This document shows positions 24,357 to 37,207 of a DNA stretch of 50,027 nt, piece after piece. This DNA is from Mansonella perstans (lineage: Eukaryota; Nematoda; Chromadorea; Rhabditida; Onchocercidae). Within the stretch, counting starts at the first letter, position 1. Each line of letters starts with the position of its first letter. The stretch covers positions 1-50,027 of the forward strand of contig JBAMDO010000298.1 of NCBI GenBank assembly GCA_037074765.1, written 5' to 3'. The notes under the pieces are model-generated. The model searched no databases and was not told the DNA's origin. It saw nothing but the letters and a program-made list of their open reading frames with translations. The translations under genes were made by a program, and so were the position numbers.

Positions 24357-24749
24357 CTAAAATATCCGATGATGACCTTCTTCCATCTGATATTGTTGTT
24401 GCTGTAGCTGCTGCTGCTGCTGTTGCTGTTGTTGCTGTTGTTGCTGTTGTTGCTGTTGTTGCTGTTGTTGCTGTTGTTGCTGTTGTTGCTGTTGTTGCTG
24501 TTGTTGCTGTTGATGTTCAAGTCGACGTCTTGCTTCATCATATGTAAGTATAAAAATTAAGCATACGTAAGTAATGAACGTCCGACCGTGATCATATGCT
24601 TTTCGTTCAGCAGCCACAAGTGAAGCATGAAGATCAATGCTTGATATAGCCTGGGCCCATGAACAACGTCCAGAAATCAGAATTAGAAGAATGCGTTGAA
24701 GAATGAACAGACGCCGTTCACGGTTTAGTTCTTTACGCCACGGAAACAT
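24357..24749 (-). CDS. Small polyglutamine protein, possibly KIX-like
   Basis: An open frame of 130 codons. The ATG at 24749 is preceded in frame by a TAA, with a TTTTGCAG acceptor about 30 nt upstream that could take a spliced leader or close a 5' intron. The first 60 residues (starting MFPWRKELNRERRLFILQ) look helical and end with SLVAAERKAYDH. A Gln tract of about 35 residues follows, then QMEEGHHRIF. The order W, R-rich helix, hydrophobic helix, then an A-E-R-K-x-Y helix recalls the KIX domain of CBP/p300 or MED15, where Gln-rich sequence often follows; this is only a resemblance. Residues about 61-72 (VCLIFIL) are oddly hydrophobic and may be a retained intron. No other gene identity recognised. 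Confidence 0.5.
   Translation of the reverse strand: MFPWRKELNRERRLFILQRILLILISGRCSWAQAISSIDLHASLVAAERKAYDHGRTFITYVCLIFILTYDEARRRLEHQQQQQQQQQQQQQQQQQQQQQQQQQQQQQQQQQQQLQQQQYQMEEGHHRIF
24408..24514. repeat. Trinucleotide/9-bp repeat encoding polyglutamine
   Basis: An almost perfect array of the 9-bp unit CAACAACAG on the minus strand (GCTGTTGTT on plus). It is open in several frames, giving Gln or Asn/Ser on minus and Ala/Val on plus. Only the Gln frame has a start and flanking protein-like sequence. Confidence 0.92.
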
Positions 24750-26310
24750 TTAATGATAAAACTTGCGCAAATCTTCTGCAAAATATTACTACAAATGATG
24801 ATATATTGAGAAATTATATTAAACCGGACTGTTCAACTGTTTTATCTAAAATAAAAATGATTATAATAAACAAAAATTTTAATTCAAAACATTTGATTCA
24901 TTTATTATTATAATAAGAATTCGATGTTATTAAAATGTTTATGGTCCTGATGAAAGTAATCATAGTAATTGTAATGATAAATTGATGTTAACAAAATCTC
25001 TGTTCTTCTGTGCCAAAACAAAACTTGTGATTTATTTTTTTTTCTATAATTATTTTCCCGTTTTGATAATTGTCTTAATTAACTAATCGTATTTCTTCAG
25101 AATTATAAAATATATACAATGAAAATTAACGAATTCTACATAAATTGATATAAATAAATACATGATTTTGAAACATTCATTTCAGTCTGTATTGTAGGGA
25201 TGTCATTATCAATCTGTGAGAATAATTTAGCAATAATTAATATTAATTTTAATTTAATGCGAATAATCATAATAAAATAACCAGATACTGACAGGATCCA
25301 GTATCTATGAACTACAATTTGATAGTATTTATTTCTTTTATATTCAATAATTAAAGATTTAAATAACAAGTTAAAATTAAAGATCCATAGAAGCGAAGAT
25401 CAAAATAAAGGAAAAAACATCTTCAACCGATCCACATGTATTTATAGCAAAAAAACTTGAGTAATGTTTGTATTTATATGATAAAGATGTGGAAGGTCAT
25501 CGTTGCTGAAAGTGACCATTTCTCTTCTTCTCTAATATGATGATGTTTTGTTTTCTCTTATCTGTCTGTTAATCAACAAGCTTGACCTTTTGCTCCATCC
25601 GTTCTTGCCGGATTACTCGACCTCTCTCATCCACTCCCGCTCTCTCTCTCTGAATTATTCTGACCAATCTTGTCCATTAGGATGAATAAGGGAGAAAATA
25701 TAAATCAATGATTGTTGTTTGGTCAATGATAGTAGCCTATAGGCCTTCTTTTCACTATCATCTGCTCCTTCCTTTTTCCGTACAATGTTGACCGAAGAGT
25801 ACCCCGTAAAATCCAATGATTAATCTTAGATTCTAAATTCAACTTGTTATTGAGCGCAAATTTTATCGTTGTCATTATCGCTTCCATCTTCCCATTTCAG
25901 TTAGCATCCATCCATGAATATCACATCAAAATTATCACTGGAAATAAATCAAATTAAAAAAAAAAACTTTTGTTACAAACAGAGAAATCAGTTTTGATGC
26001 TTTTATTAAAATATAAATGATATTTCTTGTTTTTTATCATAATTTTTTTTTTCCAAATTATGATTTCCAGTTAGTTTAACATAAGGCAATGAAAAGGAAA
26101 AAGAATATCCAATGGCAAAATTTCGATTATTAAATTTTTTTAATTTTTTTTTACATTAAATAATTCATTTTTCACAAAAAATAAATTTATAAAACTAAAA
26201 TGTAAAAGAAAATGTGTAAAGATTCGACGTCTATGAATAATTAAAATTTATAAAAAAAATAAATAAGAAAAACTTGAAACATATAAAAATAACATTGAAA
26301 AAAACTCTTA

Positions 26311-26374
26311 TCAAATAACGTCAATAATGCAACATATGATAATCAAATAACGTCAATAATGCAACATATGATAA
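26311..26374. repeat. 32-bp tandem duplication
   Basis: Two identical head-to-tail copies of a 32-bp unit starting ATCAAATAACGTCAATAATG. The perfect identity points to a recent slippage or duplication event. Confidence 0.9.
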
Positions 26375-27449
26375 TACCGTAAGATGAGAAGCGAAAATGT
26401 CGCAGCACTTTTTATATGGCCTAACTTATGAAAAGATATCGAAGAATGTTTTGCAGTTTATAATCCATATCCACAGACTTGATGATTATTTGCAAATATT
26501 AATAATGAAAGATCAAAATTATTCAAGAGACTGACCAGTTCATTTCCAATTTGCAACGATTAATTTTAAACTTTATTGAAACAAATTGTCTCAAAAAAAA
26601 CGATTTGAAATAATGCACGAAACAAAAAACATTAACAAAAGTTTTTAATCATTTTTACCTCATTAGCATTTCAATTTTTCATGAAATTTTTTTGATGAAA
26701 TTTCCGAGTCAATGTGGATTGGAAATTAATTAGAATTTGGAAAGTTCGAATTGTTTTCCGCAAGGACTTTTCATGCAATGATTTCATTGGTAAAAAGTAG
26801 AAAGGAAGTGATTCATTTTACACATTAAAAAAAAAATAAAATTTAAAAAGCAATTTAGAAATTAATCACAATCTACTTTATTGGCCTACTGACTTCAGAA
26901 TGAAAATCGAAACGATTTTCAATTTATAAAAGGAACAATCAACAAGGAATTTCTCGCACTTCTTTGATACGATACATTTATGATTAATTAGTGATTAAAT
27001 GAGTAGATTTTATTGTACGATTATATCAATAATTGCAAAAAAAAAAATCGATCTAAAAATTTAAAAATGAGAATTAAAAAATCAAAAAATAAGGATATGT
27101 TTTAATGTCTGTATGAGTAAATCAGAATTAAAGTGCTTAATTTTATGTAAATTTTTTTGGTTTTACTAGAACATATGCAGAGATGCAAATTATTCGTGGT
27201 GATTATGTATCATTTATTTTTGCAAAAGTATGGAAAAATTTTGTTAAATTAAATTTAATACTTGTTATTTAATTACCGGTTGCATTAATTAAAACGGTTT
27301 TGGTCGTCAAGTAGAAGAAATTAGTGCTTGTTGTTATTGCACTTTTATGCTTTGTTTTTTGGTGTGCCTTATTTGTTTTTTTATAGTCGTATTTTTTGTT
27401 TTTAAAATTTTGTTTATTATGACTTTTTTATATCTTTTGAGTTAATATT

Positions 27450-28760
27450 TCCTTAAGGATGCGCTTTTTGGTGAAGTTACTGTTTATTTTTTGCATATTT
27501 GGTGACCCAGGGTGAATGTTGAAGCTCCGACTAGAACTAGAATAATTTTGGCTAGGGTTGTATAGAAATTAGGTGGTGCCGGATTTTATCGTATTAGTTA
27601 ATCTTCTACTTCTTTTAGCTTAGAATTGTTATTTTTGTTTTCTCATAACTATTCCACTGTCCGGAAGTAATTTAAGATCTAAGAAATCGGATCATTTCAG
27701 ATATGCTTATTCCATGATTACTCCATGGACAAGAAGCTAAAGGTACGATTGTTTGTTGGTGAAAATATGTCTCGTCTAGTGAATTGTTTCATCGAATACC
27801 TTCAGACGTAAATAATTTCAGTTTTATGATGTTTTGATTTCAAAGGACAATTTTGTTCGCTTCAATCATTTGCTCCTATCCTAATTTGAATGCATTTGTG
27901 CAAATAATTTTGCTTTGCTTTGAGTTCTAACTGTCCTTTTCATTTGAAGAATTTTGGGACAATTAATTGATTTGTTTCAATTCCATTATTAATATTCTTA
28001 TTTACTAACAAATTAAATTCGTAAATTGATTTGTTTTTCAATTCTGCTTTATACTATCATAATACTTAACTTTCATATCTTGTTAATAACTACCACATTA
28101 TCCATAAGTACTTTTATTACTACTTTCATTCTTCCATGCTTTATTCTTTCCTTAACCTACTTCTTCTTCATGTTTTTATGCTTTAATCATTAATTTGTTA
28201 TTGTTACGGAATTGCATGTTTTTTTAACTTGAATTTTTTAACTTTATTCTCCAATTTGCACCAACTGCATGACTTTTATACTAACTGTACTTTTGACTTT
28301 ACTCTCACTTTACTTTTGTTTATTTAACTTTTTTGTTATTGAATTCCCATTGCTTGCTATCAGATGGGATTTTGCATTTTTCGAGTTTTGATTTCGATGT
28401 AGCTTTTATATTAAATTGTTTAATATACTTTGAAAAATTTTTCGCTTTGTCTATTTTATCCGGATCAAATCATTTTTGCATATTCCTTTTTAACTCTTTC
28501 ATTCAGAAGATATTTTCGAATGTTTTTTGACGAAAAGAGCAATCATTTTATTTTCATTTTTTTTTGATTTTTTCGGCAATTTCTTACCTTTGCTGAAGTC
28601 TAAATTCATCATTTAATATTTTAATTTTATATGGAAGAAGGCTTTGCCCCAGTTTCTTTGCAAGTTGAACTGCCTAAATTTTTTTTGCCAATGACTGTAC
28701 AAGAAGAAAATTTCAGTTTTTTTCCAACTTCACCATGAATTCTGAATATACAATTGCATA
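27450..28760 (+). mobile_element. Possible decayed LTR-retroelement leader (tentative)
   Basis: At about 27500, TGGTGACCCAGGGTGAA resembles a primer-binding site just downstream of an LTR. At 28631 a short open frame (MEEGFAPVSLQVELPKFFLP) loosely recalls the ELPK-x-x-LP region of BEL/Pao Gag proteins. No reverse transcriptase, paired LTR or target duplication was seen, so this is a weak call. Confidence 0.2.
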
Positions 28761-29745
28761 AGCATTATTTGCATTTTTTCCTATTCCCAGTTTTGTCCAG
28801 TAATTTTTTCTGGATATATGCTCTGATTACTACAAGTATTAGTTTCAGTGTCACGAAATGTCAGAGTATTTAAAATTGCCTTTAAGATAACAAAACAAAA
28901 TTTATTTCCTCTGCCGACGGTAATGTCAATGTCAATCGTACAGTAACTGATAAAAAATTGATGTGTCAGAAAAAGTGAAGAAAAACAAGCCTGAAGTGAC
29001 AAACTGTCTCTGTCTGTGTGTACAGTTGCTGTGCAATTGACATTATCATGACAAATGGTATTTTCACAAGCATCAAACTTGCAAGATAGTAAATGTAAGC
29101 GAATTGGTAGAAAACTTGTTCACTCATTATTGAGAATATTTTCAAGGAAACTTTTGATGCTCAATTCTTAAAAGTAAAAATCATTGCTAGCGGATTGTTT
29201 CTTCAGCTTTGCTGAAGAGATTTGACAATGCAAAAACGATTTTTAATATTGCTTGTTTGGGGAATATTTTTTGTGCTATTTTTTTTTAATTTCTTCGCAT
29301 GCTATTTGCAACATCAGTTCATTTTTCCTAAAAAAAACTTTTTTATGAATGTGATCTACCTGGTATTAATACTACCTGTCGTATTGCCGAAGTTAAAATT
29401 AGTTAAAATAAACCTAAGACATCTGAAGAACATTGTATGATCCTATTAACAACATGTTGTAGGAAGTGCAAATTTATGGGAATTAATAAAAAACTTAGGT
29501 TCATATTTGAATTGGCAGGATGATATGATAATTAGATTTGAACAATGAAATAAAGTACGGAGGTTTTTTACTATAGTACATTTGAAGACATTTGAAGAAT
29601 AAAATTAAGGAATACACTGGCTAACATTGAATATGATTTCACAAATTTCGGAACATATTCGCTAAAAAAAACGCCTAATAATCAGTAGGCCATGCAAAGG
29701 GGCAGCTTAACCTCGATGATAATCCCCTGCTAAATAAAGTTCTGC

Positions 29746-29814
29746 TTTCATATATCAAAGAAAGAAAAATCTGTCAGTTCTGGTTTCATATATCAAAGAA
29801 AGAAAAATCTGTCA
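29746..29814. repeat. 37-bp tandem duplication
   Basis: A 32-bp block starting TTTCATATATCAAAGAAAGA occurs at 29746-29777 and 29783-29814 with a 5-bp spacer. It is not present in block B at the corresponding position. Confidence 0.92.
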
Positions 29815-30352
29815 GACAAGAGGATGAAGTTTTTTCGATTCAAACTTATTTTAGTTTTTTTCGCTAAAAGCGAATAGTCTATGCTTCAGATTTCTGCTCT
29901 CTTTTGTTATTTGCTTAAAGGATATCGAAGACAATATCCAGACAATCAAATTAGAGTGGTTACGCAGCAGTGATTACTAAACGATAATCCGTTTTAGATT
30001 TATGAAATTGCTTTTTCAAATTTTTTAAACCTATAAAATCTGTCATCATCATTATCATGACTATCGCATCATCATTATCTTCATGCTGCCTATTTTATTT
30101 AAATTTTACGAAATCTCAGAGAGATTTGTATCATTTTTGAAAACTTTGAAACTTCCGATTTGAATTTTACACGTCAAATCTTTTCAAATAACAAATTTTC
30201 CATCAGATTTTTTCAGATAAAATATCAATTCACAGCATTGCCACACTGATAGTCATTTTTGTTAACTATTTCTTTTACGGCCAACTTTTCAATAAACATT
30301 TTTCCTCGTTTACTTATTTTTAAATTGTATAAAAAAAGAAACTGATGAAACA

Positions 30353-33300
30353 ATGTTGTCAAATACGACTGATTGGTACGGTACGCCATTAAATTTTGAC
30401 GATATAATTGCTGGTGGAACGCTGGTATTTTTAGCGATAATTTTTTTACCGATCTACACTATTATTTGTATTGTTCTATATCGTGAATCTCATGTAAGCT
30501 ATTTGGAATAAGAAATTTAATTAGTAAAAAACAAATTAAAAATTCGGAAAACTTCCGGTTATTATAATGAGCAAATCTATCTATTGTAATTGTAACATTT
30601 TATTGAGATGAAGGAAAATAGACATAAGTACGATGTCATTATTCTTCTTAACAAGATATTATTCAAAACCTGTATATATTAATCCTGAAAAACATCTATC
30701 TGTTTAAATTAGTTGCATTTTTCTGCCACTTTATATTTCAAATATCTATAAAAAGAATTAGAAACTTATGTAACCATCAGAGGGATAAATTTGCAGGAAA
30801 TTACGGGTTTTCTTTATATGCTTAGTGCATCGATAAATAATATGCTCCTATTAATCAATTTCGCGCTTTATCCGGGGATACTAATCATATTTAAGATATA
30901 CGCTCCAGTTTACGGAAGAAGGCTTTATCAAGTACCGCTTCAAAATTTTTTTCATTTTAAATTAATTGCTCTGCAGTTTCAAATAAAAAATTCCAAAAAA
31001 CATCGTTACTTTTCATTAATTAACAAAATCAATCAATAATTGCTACTTCTAACAAAATATATACATAGACTTTAGGTATATTTTGATACGATGTGGTTTT
31101 CCATGTGTTATCACACGTTACTGCTCGCTTTGACACGTTACGTTGCTGTTTGTTATCCAGTTCTATTCCGGAAACAGCAAAATTCCACCATTTACTTATT
31201 GTGTTCTGCATGTTATGTAATAGCTTTTGTCCAGGTGATAATCATTCCATCCATTTCTTTTTAATAGGAAATTAAATTAATCGTCTAGTACTAATTGGAT
31301 TTGAGATCCAACTGAATTGCTTTTTTTTTATTTTCAACCAGTGTATTTATAATTAGCATTTTCTCTCGCTTCCTTGTTGCTTTCTTGCCACTCTTAAATG
31401 CTTGAATGCCAGTTACTTTCTTTAATTCTTAAGCATATTTAATTTAAATAAATAAATGAACAAAGAAAGAAACAAAACATTGAGTTAAATCTTGTTATTT
31501 CAAATAAAAATTGACGATGCATATTTTCAGTCGATGATACTGTATTTTCAACCGTGGTACGTTACATTTTACTATGAGACAAGTGCCTATGGCATGATAC
31601 CTGAAGATGTAAAATTGTATTCCGAAAGTGGCAAATCGAAGTTTTTCAATGTTTATCATTCGCTAATATTCATCGGAACATTTTCCTCGTACAGGTTTGA
31701 CAAAATGATTCAATTGAAATTGACTAAGTGATAAGGAAGTAGGCAAATAGGTATTTTAAATGAACAATTTGATAAATGAATGTATTATGGAAATTTGATT
31801 TTTTATAAATATTTTTGTTTATATATATGCATACTTATATTGGAAAAATTTATCTTCATCCATTCTGGCCATTATTTGATTACTTAAAATATGCTTTCAA
31901 TAAGTTACTGTTAATTATAGTTTACCTAATGGTCTCTGATTATCACTGGCCATCCAAATATATGGCCATACAGATTGGACAAACGCTTACGGCAACTTAC
32001 TAATAATTTCAATAATTGATTATAAATAATCATTCTTCCATCTTCTGCATTAGATTTTGTAGTTATAATAGAGTTAAATTACACCTTTTAATTACATCTA
32101 TTTTGCAAAAATAAAATTAAAACTGCTGATCGGAATCACTGCCAGTTTAATCTTCGTCAATAATTTGTCTTTTATTTCATCGATTTTCGAATATTTGAGA
32201 CTTAAATATTTGAACAGTTTAATTATTTGAAGGAATAAATGAAAGCTAACTGTTACTATGTTTTTCGAAAGAATTTTTGATTGACTAATGAATTTTAGCA
32301 TTTCACATTCATCAACATTTATTTTGTTTTATTTTCAGTTATGTGCTATTTTATTTATTCAAAAGCAATCGTCAAGCTCGGAAATTAAAGATTTTACGCA
32401 CAGTTATTGCAAAATGGCCAAAAAACATGCGAAAGCGGCGCAGGTTTCCAGATACTAATATGGCAGCCGAAACCAAGTACGTTTATCCGAATTAGTATTA
32501 ATTATGCATGAATTGGCAAGAATTTTTGAAAGAGAAATTCAGGATAATTTATGGTTTCCATATATCAATTCTTAATTAAATGCTTATAACAAGAGTTCGG
32601 ATATAATATTATCAGGATAATGTTAACAAATTTCAAAAATTTTTGAAGATAAACTGAACGAAGGGCGAGTAGGAATTTCTGATATAACTTATATTTAAAT
32701 TTGTAAGATAATCGCTTGTAAGCTTCCCTGGAATATTGAATTCATAAATTTTAGTTTTCTTTCCATTCGTTTTTTTAAAACATAAATATAGTTTGAGTTC
32801 AAATTCTTAACTTGCATTGCTGAATTCTAAGATTTCTGATCCATGTAATTAATTTGAAGGTATTAAACCAGCATAATATAGTGGGGAAAAATTTTTTACG
32901 ATTATGCATTTACAAAAAATATAAAACATTTTGATTGTCTTTTAAAGATGCTTGGAGTATTTTAGCAAACTTTCAAAGACACAAAGACACAAAAGCATGT
33001 GAAGAACATCTGGGATTATGTAAATTTGGGCTATGCCTTAAAGATGTATAGGGATTAATGTAGCTTAATGTAACTTTGAAGATAAATGTAACTTTAAATT
33101 ACACTTCTTTAAAATGTGTAATTTAGGAATTTAAAGATCTTTAATAATGTGTTATGTGTAACTTTTTAAAGACTTTTGATTTTATAATTAAAGATTATGA
33201 AAGGTACAAGGCCGATAATGGATCATAAATGGCCTTTTTCACATCATTCCGGGCAGTGAAGAGATCAAAAGCATTTAGTTGAAATTAAAAACTAGATATT

Positions 33301-34586
33301 AACCGATAATTTAATTAAATATAGTGTGAAATTCATATATGTAATTCAGGTTAATTTTGCCATGTATCACTAACGCGGTACTATTTCTTATTGGTCAAGT
33401 GGTGATAACAATTGGAATTGGTGGAAGTTCTTGGATAGCATGGCTTATTTTAGTGCTTTTCACATTGACTGCTTCCACAGATGCGGTTACAATACTGATA
33501 TTCACTGCTCCTGTTAGGTGTTTGCTTTTTATCACCTTAATTAATAACTGAACAATTATATCGCATTTCTTGATAATTTATTTCACAGCTTATCATATAT
33601 GGATTTTTACAACTAATTTCTATGGTCATAGTCATTTATAACTGTGAGTATCAAGGATGGTTCCAAATTCTTGCAAATAATTTCTATGGTCGTGGTAATA
33701 CACATAGATATCAGTATCAAGCACTGTCAAGTACGGTTCTGCGTAGGTAATCAAGGGCGGCTTCGATAAAGCACTGTGTTTAAATAAGTGTAACGAAATG
33801 GAAGTTATAAATATTAAATATATTTTAAAGTTCACAGTGTAGAAGTTTGCATTTAATGATGAATCTTTTCCATTTGAATTATTTAATTTATTGCTTCAGA
33901 AAAGGTACGTTGGCAATATTGCGTAATTGTGATTACAATAAAAAAACCAATGCTGTTGTTATCAAAGTAAGTAATAATACATTTGGTATTATTATGATTA
34001 TTAAAGATACATTTAAGCTTCTGTTTAAAAATATTCAGTGTATAACAATGATAACAGAAAGTGATATTGTTTATGGTTGAGATTATCGATTGATTTCAGT
34101 ATTAATACTTTAAAGGTATCGCTGAAATTTGGTATGCTGACACAATTGAAATCTTTTAATGAAACTGATGAAAACAATTAATTTATAATTCAAAAATGAT
34201 TACTGTAAATGAGTAACTGAAGAAAAAACTCCAATTATCAGTATCATATTTGTTAATGGAGTTGTTTTGAGATAAGGAATAGTTATGTTGAAATGATTTG
34301 AAATGATGAGGCATTACTTTTATTTCTGTTAATGCTAATTCTGACTTTTCATTGGCTGTTTTTTGTTATATTGTTTCCACAAGACAATAGATATAGCCTA
34401 GCAAAATATGTACAATTGTTACTTGAAAATTTAGCCAATTTTGCTATCAATATGTGTAAATGTTTTTCTAATAATGTGATAAATAAAGGGAATTTAAATT
34501 TGACTTATTGGAAAATTCATTAAATAATCTTTCAGAGTAGACGAAAACCGGAAATACCAGCAATAACAGCAGGAATGCGTATGTGA
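30353..34586 (+). CDS. Serpentine 7TM receptor, copy A
   Basis: Eight exons: 30353-30493, 30797-30931, 31076-31234, 31531-31694, 32339-32476, 33350-33517, 33900-33966, 34536-34586. Total 1023 nt (340 aa), every phase consistent, standard GT-AG introns. TM1 is in exon 1 (GTLVFLAIIFLPIYTIICIV) and TM2 in exon 2. TM3 in exon 3 ends in the DRY-like LALTRYVAVCYP. TM4 spans exons 3-4 and TM5 lies in exon 4. A basic third intracellular loop is in exon 5 (KNMRKRRRFP). TM6 and TM7 are in exon 6. An N-glycosylation site (NTT) precedes TM1. It looks like a nematode chemoreceptor-type GPCR, perhaps Srt/Srx-like; the subfamily and ligand are unknown. Exon 8 gives a short tail ending GMRM, with AATAAA at 34797-34802. 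The paralogue lies about 12.9 kb downstream. Confidence 0.85.
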
Positions 34587-35535
34587 TTGGAAATTTTTCA
34601 AAAGTTTTGTAATTCATATTTATGGAAATAGTTTAATTTGTAAAACAAAAATAGTGTAAAAAATGTTTGTTTTGTTTTTGTCATCTCTTGTCACAAATTA
34701 AATTAATTTTTATTTCTTTAAATTCCTCAATAATTTATTGCATATTTAAATAATTGTATAAAGAAAACACGCTTACTTTGTTGCATTTAAGATTTCAATA
34801 AAAAAACTGTCAGTAAAATGATATATATTTGTATACTGCATATAACAACTTGGTATGTTTGCTCCCAATAATTTTAAATATGGACATTTCAAAATGTCGC
34901 CTATTTTTTGCTATTCTGTGATGCATTACAAGTTACTCTTCAAAATATAGGAATACAGTGGATTAAAGGTAGTAGTCCCCATCCGCTTAGCCGACACTAA
35001 TTTTATTTTTAAAAATCCGTTAAAAACTGTTTTGATGCAACTACTTAGTGCAATTTGATGTTTTAAAATGACGGATTCATCACAGGTTAACGAGGTTAAA
35101 ATTACCTTAATAAATCGACTCGATAATGAATAAAAAAGAAAAGACCGACTGAGAAAATGCATTTCTATACGAGTTGATGATGAATGCGTAATTGTAGGTC
35201 GCAAAAATCTTTCCTTAAGTATAATCTCTAAGTAACCTCTCCAGGAAACTGGATTAAGCTACTGAAATGATGTAAATGAATATTTTTAATTTTACTAGAA
35301 GTAATGATTTATAGGTCATCAAATTTATTTTATTTTGAAATCAGAACATAATTCTTAGTTCGTGCAGTTTGGTAAACTGTACGTTTGTTAAGTTGAAAAT
35401 CACTAGAAAAATATTAAAAACTCAATTCTCAATTTCATTTGCTGAAAATATCAGCAACAATATGCTATCATAACTGGAAATTTGAACACTTATTGTTGCT
35501 TCAAAATCTTTACATAAATCGATCATTGAAATAAT
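34587..35535. other. Receptor A 3' region
   Basis: Contains the receptor A 3' untranslated region with AATAAA at 34797-34802. The part after 34930 has no equivalent in block B. No gene seen. Confidence 0.5.
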
Positions 35536-37207
35536 TCAATAAATTAAATTGTAAATAAATGTTAATAATATTGTAAGGTATTTAACTAAAGTTACATTTT
35601 TAGATTTATTTCCATGTTCTTTGTTGATATGTAAATTCACACTCTTTGTATAGCAAAAGCTTAAGATATCTATCTACAACAAAGGTTTTGTATTGTACTT
35701 TCAAACAGTAAGCTAACAAAGCAGCGGCTACGGCGCTATACTACCATACAAGGGGCCATTGTCTTAAGCAATTCCCCCTCTTCATCCAGTATAAACGTCA
35801 ATCTTTCCACCAATAACATCTTTGTTTATTCTTACAAGTACTTTCGTATCGCTATGAAGACGCTGCTTTTGCTGTTGTAAATCATCTATTCTCAACCATT
35901 ATTAATCTCCTCTTTATCACTTTAACGTTAGGATCTTTGTATTAAGCTTTAATCCCGCCTCTCCTACGACTATATATAGACACTCGATCCACAAACTGCA
36001 CATTTTTCGTACATTGTGCAATGTCATACTCAGTGATTCGTCAGTACGTTCAAATAAAGGTTTATTATCCGAGCTCGAGGTATTTCCGCAACACGATCAA
36101 TTCAACTCAATACAAAGCTCCCTGACAAACCCGCTGGAAAATTATTGGCAGACGTCGACCTCTCGCACGAATTTTCACAATAAATGTCTTAGTTCTTCCA
36201 TTTCAATTTCGTAGTTTCGCCGTTAAATTAGTCATCAACGGAGAAACTACGAAATTTATGCGGGCACCTAAAAGCCTGATCGCATTACACAGCAAATTTA
36301 ATTTTGTTCGAAAATTATCATTTAAAAAAATGCATATGTACTGTCGGGACAGCCGAATACCGGGAAATTTAATTGAATTGATTGTATTAAGTATGGAATA
36401 GAGCGAGGATATGTTGGATACAAGTAAACTGCTCGTGTTAATTGTCATTTTTACGATTACAATGCCTAATGCAATGAAAAGAAACAAAGTAAAATGTGAT
36501 TGTGTACAATTGTAAAATGGATAGTTATTAAAGATAAAGGATTCTTACACAAAGATTGTTTTCGTTGTATCTGTCGTGAAATTTCTTGTGAGAGGTCGAC
36601 GTCTGCCAATAATTTTCCAGCGGGTTTGTCACGGAGCTTTGTATTGAGTTGAACTGGTCGTGTTGCGGAAATACCTCGAGCTCGGATAATAAACCTTTAT
36701 TTGAACGTACTGACGAATCACTGAGTATGAGATTGTACAATGTACGAAAAGAATGTAGTTTGTGGATCAACTGCCTATATATAGTCGTAGGAGAGGCGGG
36801 ATTAAAGCTTAATACAAAGGTCGTAAGATCACAATGATAAGAAGTTAGGTTAATTATGGTTGAGAGTAAGTAATTTACAAGTTGAGAATAGATGATTTAC
36901 AACAGCAGGAGCAGCGTGATAGATACATACGTTTACACTGGGTGAAGCGGGAAAATTAATTGATTAAGATAATGACCCTTTATAGGGTAATATAGCGCCA
37001 TAGCCGCTGCATTGTTAACTTACTGTATGAGAGAAGTTTGAAATTACAATACAAAACCTTTGTTGTAGATAGATATCTTAAGCTGTTGCTATAAAAAGGA
37101 TGTGAATTTACATATCAACAAAGAACATGGAGATAAATCTAAAAATGTAAACTTTAGTTAAATACCTTACAATGTTATTAACATTTATTTACAATTTAAT
37201 TTATTGA
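35536..37207. mobile_element. 1.67-kb inverted-repeat element with LTR-like arms
   Basis: Left arm 35536-36181 and right arm 36572-37207 (about 640 bp each) are imperfect reverse complements around a unique centre of about 390 bp. Each arm, read inward, has a TATA box (TATATATAG at 35971; mirrored at 36776-36784), then AATAAA (36053-36058; mirrored at 36697-36702), then TGGCAGACGTCGACC (36146-36160; mirrored at 36594-36608), which looks like a primer-binding site. TATA box, polyadenylation signal and primer-binding site in that order are what an LTR plus leader would show. The arms therefore look like two LTRs facing each other. No transposase or reverse transcriptase is encoded. Alternatives are a foldback DNA transposon or a DIRS-like relic. 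Confidence 0.75.
36205..36256. repeat. Small nested hairpin in the centre of the inverted repeat
   Basis: The stretch starting AATTTCGTAGTTTC is followed after a short loop by its reverse complement ending GAAACTACGAAATT, about 20 bp per stem with one mismatch. Confidence 0.85.

Larger units (their letters stand above)
24750..29437. other. Gene-poor AT-rich region
   Basis: No supported gene across about 4.7 kb. CT-rich tracts (25510-25680, including CTCTCTCTCT) could be promoter elements of the minus-strand polyQ gene. A 32-bp tandem duplication lies at 26311-26374 and a possible LTR-element leader at 27450-28760. A small frame at 29228-29440 (MQKRFLILLVWGIFFVLFFF) is mostly hydrophobic and stops right at the edge of duplication block A. 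It has no recognisable family. Confidence 0.5.

Noticed and set aside
24170..24541. Asn/Ser-rich open frame on minus and Ala/Val-rich frame on plus (24188-24547)
   Set aside because: They are the other reading frames of the CAACAACAG repeat; only the Gln frame has a plausible start and flanking sequence.
36203..36487. A 94-codon frame on minus in the centre of the inverted repeat
   Set aside because: It has no family signature, includes the nested hairpin, and is AT-driven; not enough to call a transposase or other gene.
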